Shown here piece by piece: positions 5,587 through 9,736 of a DNA stretch of 9,736 bases. A program made the position numbers and the translations under genes. Source of the stretch: Ktedonobacterales bacterium. Lineage in GTDB: Bacteria > Chloroflexota > Ktedonobacteria > Ktedonobacterales > JADMIN01. A model generated the notes under the pieces. It searched no databases. It was not told where the DNA came from and worked only from the letters and a program-made list of their open reading frames with translations. How positions within the stretch are numbered: the stretch's first letter is position 1; each line of letters begins with the position of its first letter. The stretch is from contig JAICVT010000153.1 in assembly GCA_025935235.1 (NCBI GenBank), positions 1-9,736 of the forward strand, read 5' to 3'.

Positions 5587-6735
5587 ATGGCCGCCAAACG
5601 AGACTACTATGAGACACTGGGAGTGGCGCGCTCAGCGAGCGAGGACGAGATCAAGAAGGCGTTTCGTCGGCTGGCGCGGCAATATCACCCTGATGTGAAT
5701 AAGGACAAGGGCGCGGAAATGCGCTTCAAGGAGATCAACGAGGCCTACGAGGTACTCGGCGATCCGCAGAAGCGCGGCGCTTACGACCGCTTCGGCCATG
5801 CGGGGGTCAACGGCGCGGGAGGGCCAGAGGGCAATCCGTTCGAGGGCTTCGGCTTCGGCAATATCAATGATCTCTTCGAGACGCTCTTCAATGCCGCGGG
5901 CGCGGCGGGGACGCGCACTCGCCCAGGCACGGCGCGCGGCGCCGACCTGCGCTATGAGCTGACGATCACCTTCGAGGAGGCCGTGCGCGGCGTGCAGAAG
6001 GAGATTGAGATCCCGCGCTGGGAGTCGTGCCCGAACTGCCACGGCAACGGCGCGCAGCCCGGCACCTCGACCCAGCGCTGCCCCAACTGCCAGGGATCAG
6101 GCGAGATTCGCCGCGTGCAGCAATCCATCTTCGGCCAGTTCGTCAACGTGATGGTCTGCGACCGCTGCCGTGGCGAGGGGCGCATCATCACGACGCCCTG
6201 CGAGCGCTGCCACGGCCAGGGGCGCGTGCGCAATGTGCGCCGCGTGACGGTCAACATCCCGGCGGGCGTGGATGACGGCATCAACGTCCGCGTGACGGGC
6301 GAGGGCGAGACGCCGCCACACGGCGGCGCGCCTGGCAATTTGTATGTCGCGCTCTCGGTCAAGCCGCATGAGCTGTTCAAGCGCCAGGGCCAGGATATCC
6401 TCTTCGAGCAATCTGTCACCTTCAGCGAGGCGGCGCTGGGCGCGGACATCGAGGTTCCCACGCTGGATGGCAAAGAGTCGCTCAAGGTTCCGGCTGGCAC
6501 GCAGAGCGGGCGCGTCTTCCGGCTGAAGGGTCGCGGCGTGCCGGTCATCCACAGCAACAATCGTGGCGACGAGCTGGTGACGGTCAGAATCGTGACGCCG
6601 CAGAACATGACCAAGCGGCAGCGCGAGCTGCTGCAGGAGTTTTCGGAGATCGAGAAGGTGCAAAACGAGAAGGGCGACGCCAATCTGTTCGAACGAGGCT
6701 TTGAAAAGTTCAAGGACCTGTTCGACGGCGAGTGA
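5587..6735 (+). CDS. dnaJ: Chaperone protein DnaJ (Hsp40, type A)
   Basis: DnaJ delivers unfolded clients to DnaK and stimulates its ATPase. Three in-frame ATGs exist (5572, 5581, 5587). AAGAGG (5575-5580) is 6 nt before the third, and MAAKRDYYETLGV matches the usual DnaJ start, so 5587 is preferred, giving 382 aa. The J domain covers residues 1-70 with HPD at 34-36 in RLARQYHPDVNKD. A Gly/Phe-rich region follows (about 75-100, ending GFGFGNINDLF). The zinc domain has four intact CxxCxGxG motifs starting at residues 148 (CPNCHGNG), 165 (CPNCQGSG), 191 (CDRCRGEG) and 205 (CERCHGQG). The C-terminal peptide-binding barrel includes VNIPAGVDDGINVRVTGEGE and LKGRGVPVI. It follows dnaK after an unusually elaborate spacer and may have its own promoter. 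Confidence 0.97.
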   Translation: MAAKRDYYETLGVARSASEDEIKKAFRRLARQYHPDVNKDKGAEMRFKEINEAYEVLGDPQKRGAYDRFGHAGVNGAGGPEGNPFEGFGFGNINDLFETLFNAAGAAGTRTRPGTARGADLRYELTITFEEAVRGVQKEIEIPRWESCPNCHGNGAQPGTSTQRCPNCQGSGEIRRVQQSIFGQFVNVMVCDRCRGEGRIITTPCERCHGQGRVRNVRRVTVNIPAGVDDGINVRVTGEGETPPHGGAPGNLYVALSVKPHELFKRQGQDILFEQSVTFSEAALGADIEVPTLDGKESLKVPAGTQSGRVFRLKGRGVPVIHSNNRGDELVTVRIVTPQNMTKRQRELLQEFSEIEKVQNEKGDANLFERGFEKFKDLFDGE

Positions 6736-6799
6736 GGGGCGCATCCATCGCGCGCCGCGGCGCCCTGAAAGTCCCTGAGAGCGGGGGCGCGAGACACCG

Positions 6800-6817
6800 A
6801 ACGCGCGCTGGCGCGTT
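6800..6817 (+). other. Small hairpin in the dnaJ-FHA gene spacer
   Basis: AACGCGC (6800-6806) and GCGCGTT (6811-6817) form a 7-bp stem with a 4-nt loop, but no T tract follows. The 196-nt spacer 6736-6931 otherwise holds a TATAGA hexamer (6830-6835) without a matching -35. It has no clear terminator, so readthrough from dnaJ into the next gene is plausible. A 66-codon frame spans the whole spacer (6732-6932) but has no recognisable content. Confidence 0.35.
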
Positions 6818-6931
6818 GCACATCTTGGGTATAGACGACGAGCGCGGACGACCGGTCGAGACCAGTCGAGCGAACTGGCGAGCGGCTGAGGGGCGCGTGC
6901 GCGCGACGAGAGAGGTTCGGGAACAGGCGTA

Positions 6932-7993
6932 ATGGCTGTATGTCCTCATTGTGGGCAGGAGACAGACGGGACCCTGCCGTTCTGCCAGTTTTGCGGGCAG
7001 CGGCTCGCGGTCGAGAGCGGCTCGGCGAGTGGGCTGCCCTCGTGGCTGACCCGCTCCTCATCCTCAGCGACGGCCACGGCGGAGGCTGCTCCACCGGCTG
7101 CCCTCGTCACTGCGCAGATGGTCGTGCGGATGGTAGCGATTACGCCGACGGTCGCGGGGCAGACCGTCGGGCGCGAGTTCGCGCTGGCTGGGCATGAGAT
7201 GCGCATCGGGCGAGCGCCCAGTTGCGAGATCAATCTGGATGGCGACCCGCTCGTCTCGCGCTTCCACGCCGTTCTGCGGCCGCATGATGGCGGCTATGCC
7301 ATCACCGATCTGGGCAGCAGCAATGGCACGCTGGTCAACAACGCGGAGATCCACGCCGAGACGCCGCTGCGCGAGGGCGACGAGATCACGATTGGCGAGT
7401 GCCGCATGAGCGTCACCAGCAGCTTCTACGAGATTGATACGGCGCAGGCGCCACAGTCGCAGCCGCTCGTCGCGCCCGCTTCACCATTCGGCATGGAGGC
7501 GCCCGCCATGGTAGATGACCCCTTCGCCATCTCGTCGGCGCCCACTGGCGCGGTCGAGGTCTTCCCCGCGGCGCCCGCCCTGCCAGAGGAGCCAGCCGCT
7601 CCGCCGCCGCCGAAGGAGCCGGAGCCAGAGGAGCTGCGCGACCAGATCGGCGCCATCAGCGCGCATCTGGCCCAGCAGGCGCGCGACGCCATCGTGGTCG
7701 CCGAGCACTATCGCAACGCGCTGGAAGACGCGCGCCAGCGGGTGACCGGCGCGCTGTCGCTGCAGCCCACCGCCGATAGCGTCACCTATAAGGGCGACCT
7801 GAACAGCCTGAGCGATCTGGTGCGGCAGGTGGTGGAGAATCCACAGCACCTGGAGCTGGTGACGCGGCTGGCCTCGCGCGCCACCGAACTGAACGCCGCG
7901 CTCGACACGCTCAATGCCACCGCGCCCTACGCCAACCTGCTCGGCGCGCTCACCGACCTGCGCCAGAAGGTCGAAGAGGCGCTCAAGCGGTAG
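6932..7993 (+). CDS. Zinc-ribbon and FHA-domain protein
   Basis: The 353-aa product begins with a zinc ribbon (C4-x2-C7 ... C18-x2-C21, CPHCG and CQFCG). A Ser/Ala-rich linker follows, then an FHA domain at about residues 65-155. FHA domains bind phosphothreonine peptides. The conserved residues are visible: GR at 93-94, S109 and H112 in LVSRFHAVL, and N131-G132-T133 in TDLGSSNGTLVNN. A proline-rich linker (about 160-235, with PPPPKEPEPEE) leads to a helical C-terminal domain (about 236-353) that I do not recognise; it may mediate self-association. There is no signal peptide or membrane helix, so it is cytoplasmic. The start codon overlaps a TAA (TAATG), and the Shine-Dalgarno is weak (CAGG at 6924-6927). 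It probably reads phosphorylation by a Ser/Thr kinase encoded elsewhere. A link with the chaperones rests only on co-orientation and proximity. Confidence 0.9.
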   Translation: MAVCPHCGQETDGTLPFCQFCGQRLAVESGSASGLPSWLTRSSSSATATAEAAPPAALVTAQMVVRMVAITPTVAGQTVGREFALAGHEMRIGRAPSCEINLDGDPLVSRFHAVLRPHDGGYAITDLGSSNGTLVNNAEIHAETPLREGDEITIGECRMSVTSSFYEIDTAQAPQSQPLVAPASPFGMEAPAMVDDPFAISSAPTGAVEVFPAAPALPEEPAAPPPPKEPEPEELRDQIGAISAHLAQQARDAIVVAEHYRNALEDARQRVTGALSLQPTADSVTYKGDLNSLSDLVRQVVENPQHLELVTRLASRATELNAALDTLNATAPYANLLGALTDLRQKVEEALKR

Positions 7994-8023
7994 CCGGACG
8001 AACGGCGCACGACGCACACCTTG

Positions 8024-8056
8024 ACGACCCCTTCGCATGTCATGCGAGGGGGTCGT
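8024..8056 (+). terminator. Strong terminator hairpin after the FHA gene
   Basis: A 15-bp stem (8024-8038 with 8042-8056, one G-U) closes a 3-nt loop, starting 31 nt after the FHA stop. ACGACCCC pairs with GGGGTCGT at the base and TCGCAT with ATGCGA at the top. The T tract is short (TTGCGTT). It marks the end of the chaperone-FHA transcription unit. The remainder of the 7994-8236 spacer carries the next gene's promoter. Confidence 0.75.
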
Positions 8057-8157
8057 TGCGTTACCTGAGCGCATGGAATGCGGGAGACGAGCGACCAGAA
8101 GAGCCTCTCTTATGCCGCAGCGAGGGAGTTGGGGTGAGCGCCTCGTGTGTCGCGCAA

Positions 8158-8166
8158 TGCTATACT
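8158..8166 (+). promoter_or_regulatory. Extended -10 promoter of the beta-helix gene
   Basis: TGC-TATACT (8158-8166) is a near-ideal extended -10 element. No -35 is recognisable 16-18 nt upstream, which extended -10 promoters tolerate. The predicted start near 8173 gives a leader of about 64 nt. Confidence 0.6.
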
Positions 8167-8196
8167 GTGGCCGGTTTAGGATTCCTGTTTCAGCTA

Positions 8197-8227
8197 CTGC
8201 GCGGAACCGTGCGCAGGTCACAGGAGG
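8197..8227 (+). promoter_or_regulatory. Leader hairpin and Shine-Dalgarno of the beta-helix gene
   Basis: CTGCGC (8197-8202) pairs with GCGCAG (8211-8216), extendable by a G-U pair. Five bases later comes AGGAGG (8222-8227), 9 nt before the ATG at 8237. The ribosome site is left unpaired, so the hairpin is more likely to protect or expose the site than to block it. Confidence 0.5.
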
Positions 8228-8236
8228 TCTACTGCG

Positions 8237-9493
8237 ATGGCGCAGACAGCAACCGTGACAACCACCAGCCAGCTCGCGGCGGCGGCAGGCGATGCGACGA
8301 TCCAGACGATCATCGTCAGCGGGCAAGTCGGCGATGCGTCCACGCTCCGGCTCGCGCCAGGTCAATCGCTGGCGGGCGCCGATGACACCGCCACCATCAC
8401 CTTCGCGGACGGAGCCGACGGCATCCAGCTTACATCGGACAATCGCCTGCATCACCTGCGCGTGCGGGTCTCCCCGGAGCGGCGAGCAATCTTCAACGAT
8501 ACCAGCGTCGAGACGCTCGGCCACCTGTCGCTCACCGCCCTCGCGACAACCGGGCGTGTACAGTTGCTCGCGCGCGACCGTGTGCGGAGCGGGCAGGTGA
8601 CGGTCAATGGCCTCGACATCCAGGCCGCCGACGCGCGCGGCGAAACTGACCGCCCGCATGGGTATGGCGTCTACGTCTTGCAGGGCGCCTTCACGCTCTG
8701 GAACATGCAGCCTGATGAGGCGGTTGTGATCGAGGCGGATCTGGCGGGTCTCGCAGTCGGGCGTGAGAGCGCGCCCGCGCTGGGCAGCGGGGTCTTTGTT
8801 AGCGGCGCGGGAGACACTGGCGGGCGGCTGATCGTGCATCGCCTGGAGACCGAAGCGATCTATAGCGACGGCAAGATCGCCCCTGGCACGGCAGATCAGA
8901 TCACCGGCGGAGTGTTTACGGTCTATGGCGCGCAGGTCGAGGTCGTCAGGAACCACGGCCCCGTCACCACCTACGGCCAGAACGACATGGTCCTCGACAA
9001 CTGGGGGACGGTGGAGCGCTGGATCGCCGATGCGCCGATCACCTCGCACGGCCCCAGCGGCATTGGCTTCGTGAATTTCGGTGTCGTCAGGGAGCTGCGC
9101 GTCAATGCGCCGATTGAAACCTTCGGTCAGGGCGCGCGTGGCTTCAACGTCTATACCGGGACGGTGGGGCTGGCCGAGTTCGAGCGCATCGTCACGCATG
9201 CCGATGGCGCGGTGGGGGTGCAGGTCAGCCAGCCAGTGGGTACGATTCTCGTGCGGAGCGGTATCGAGACGTTCGGCGGCACGGGCGCCTCGCTGGTCAA
9301 AGGCGTGGTCATCCAGCTCTCGGCCATCGGGCTGAGCGTCAAGCCGGGTGGGTCAGCCAAAGCCATCGAGATCCGTGGCGGCCTCAAAACCAACGGCGCC
9401 GGGGTAGCGCCGATCGAGCAGTACGGCGCCATCGAGTCGCTGCGCATCGAGGGTGGTTGTATTGCGGCGGGTGGTGGATTCGACCAGATTTGA
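8237..9493 (+). CDS. Right-handed beta-helix protein of unknown function (418 aa)
   Basis: The ATG at 8237 follows AGGAGG at 9 nt. The sequence is made of short alternating strands and Gly/Asn turns with no long helices. In the second half a 20-30 aa unit recurs: PITSHGPSGIGFVNFGVV, PIETFGQGARGFNVYTGTV, and IVTHADGAVGVQVSQPVG followed by GIETFGG. Each has the form pI-T-x-G-x-x-a-x-G-f-x-v, as expected of stacked beta-helix coils. The first part contains RLAPGQSLAGADDTATITFADGADGIQLTSDN, a pattern of pectate-lyase-like folds. There is no signal peptide, lipobox or membrane anchor, and I see no recognisable polysaccharide-lyase catalytic set, so an enzymatic role is not supported. I believe similar proteins occur in other high-GC bacteria, but this could not be checked. 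It is monocistronic and converges on the tRNA. Confidence 0.88.
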   Translation: MAQTATVTTTSQLAAAAGDATIQTIIVSGQVGDASTLRLAPGQSLAGADDTATITFADGADGIQLTSDNRLHHLRVRVSPERRAIFNDTSVETLGHLSLTALATTGRVQLLARDRVRSGQVTVNGLDIQAADARGETDRPHGYGVYVLQGAFTLWNMQPDEAVVIEADLAGLAVGRESAPALGSGVFVSGAGDTGGRLIVHRLETEAIYSDGKIAPGTADQITGGVFTVYGAQVEVVRNHGPVTTYGQNDMVLDNWGTVERWIADAPITSHGPSGIGFVNFGVVRELRVNAPIETFGQGARGFNVYTGTVGLAEFERIVTHADGAVGVQVSQPVGTILVRSGIETFGGTGASLVKGVVIQLSAIGLSVKPGGSAKAIEIRGGLKTNGAGVAPIEQYGAIESLRIEGGCIAAGGGFDQI

Positions 9494-9515
9494 CCCAATT
9501 GCGTGCGATGTGATG

Positions 9516-9547
9516 AGCGATTGCCGCCCGTGCCGTGCGCAATCGCT
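9516..9547 (+). terminator. Possible terminator of the beta-helix gene
   Basis: AGCGATTGC (9516-9524) pairs with GCAATCGCT (9539-9547), a 9-bp stem with a 14-nt loop, 23 nt after the stop codon. No T tract follows on the + strand, so termination efficiency is doubtful. The hairpin lies between two convergent genes. Confidence 0.4.
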
Positions 9548-9563
9548 GGAGCTGCTCGTCGCG

Positions 9564-9599
9564 AAAAGAAAGCGCCCCGCCGGATATACCGACGGGGCG
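9564..9599 (-). terminator. Rho-independent terminator of the tRNA-Arg gene
   Basis: On the - strand an 11-bp GC-rich stem (9599-9589 with 9583-9573, one G-U) closes a TATAT loop. It is followed by CTTTCTTTTC, a good U-rich tail. It begins 4 nt beyond the encoded CCA of the tRNA. This is the clearest intrinsic terminator in the window. Confidence 0.88.
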
Positions 9600-9602
9600 A
9601 GG

Positions 9603-9678
9603 TGGTGCGCCCGAGAGGACTCGAACCTCCGATCTTTGGTTCCGCAAACCAACGCTCTATCCACTGAGCTACGGGCGC
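9603..9678 (-). tRNA. tRNA-Arg, anticodon GCG
   Basis: A 76-nt cloverleaf reads from 9678 down to 9603. The acceptor stem is GCGCCCG/CGGGCGC. The D arm is GCTC/GAGC with loop AGTGGATA. The anticodon stem is TTGGT/ACCAA with loop TTGCGGA. The variable region has 5 nt. The T arm is GGAGG/CCTCT with loop TTCGAGT. The discriminator is A73 and CCA is encoded. All stems pair, with one G-U in the T stem. U33 precedes GCG, so the tRNA reads CGC, the arginine codon used most in this window. C35 and an A after the D-loop GG agree with known arginine identity. G34 instead of the usual A34 (inosine) is unusual for bacteria. Confidence 0.96.
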
Positions 9679-9685
9679 GCGCATG

Positions 9686-9720
9686 GGCGAGCGATGCTCG
9701 CCGATGACCATGCTATCGTA
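9686..9720 (-). promoter_or_regulatory. Leader hairpin and possible -10 of the tRNA gene
   Basis: On the - strand TACGAT (9720-9715) is a plausible -10; its -35 would lie just beyond the window. Between it and the tRNA is a 7-bp hairpin, GGCGAGC (9702-9696) with GCTCGCC (9692-9686) and a 3-nt loop, which may shape the 5' leader removed by RNase P. Read on the + strand the same place carries TGCTATCGTACC (9711-9722), identical to 12 bp at the hrcA promoter, so a + strand promoter leaving the window is also possible. Confidence 0.4.
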
Positions 9721-9736
9721 CCCCACGCCGCCGCGC

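Noticed and set aside
5421..5612. 63-codon frame starting GTG before dnaJ
   Set aside because: It overlaps the dnaJ start in another frame, lies in structured leader sequence, and has no Shine-Dalgarno.
8037..8258. 73-codon frame in the spacer before the beta-helix gene
   Set aside because: It begins inside the terminator hairpin and runs through the promoter; no conserved content.
7481..9199. 572-codon frame on the - strand opposite the FHA and beta-helix genes
   Set aside because: It spans two real + strand genes plus a terminator and promoter, and its translation shows no domain.

Overview
This window is a GC-rich bacterial chromosome segment. Its core is a class I heat-shock (chaperone) locus, hrcA-grpE-dnaK-dnaJ, all on the + strand from about 1.25 to 6.7 kb. 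An HrcA/CIRCE-type system combined with high GC, GTG/ATG starts, zinc-ribbon plus FHA protein architecture and a Gram-negative-type DnaK indel suggests Chloroflexota, perhaps a Ktedonobacteria-like lineage. That placement is inference from protein style and was not checked by any search.

Layout. At 1-532 (- strand) is the N-terminal 177 codons of a GNAT-family acetyltransferase that runs off the left edge. A divergent, relatively AT-rich promoter region (533-697) separates it from a small gene of unknown function (698-1222, +) whose base composition is visibly lower in GC than its neighbours. At 1249-1312 is a promoter with a perfect TTGACA -35 box, followed by a CIRCE-like operator with compensatory changes in both arms. 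It drives hrcA (1386-2552), which overlaps grpE (2545-3252) by 8 nt. A 137-nt spacer with an RNA hairpin and three 11-bp tandem repeats leads to dnaK (3390-5288). The 298-nt dnaK-dnaJ spacer holds two GC hairpins, a 63-nt inverted repeat with perfect 15-bp arms, and a likely -10 box for separate dnaJ transcription. dnaJ (5587-6735) is followed by a zinc-ribbon/FHA protein (6932-7993), which ends at a strong 15-bp terminator hairpin.

The right end is a separate unit. An extended -10 promoter and a strong Shine-Dalgarno precede a 418-aa right-handed beta-helix protein of unknown function (8237-9493, +). It converges on a tRNA-Arg with anticodon GCG (9603-9678, -) that has its own rho-independent terminator.

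How the genes work together: HrcA represses its own operon through the CIRCE-like site. GrpE, DnaK and DnaJ form the nucleotide-exchange / ATPase / J-protein folding cycle. The FHA protein downstream of dnaJ could be a phosphothreonine reader co-expressed with the chaperones, but only position supports this. No obviously new defence or mobile system is present. The most unusual items are the inverted repeat before dnaJ, the CIRCE variant and the tRNA-Arg(GCG).
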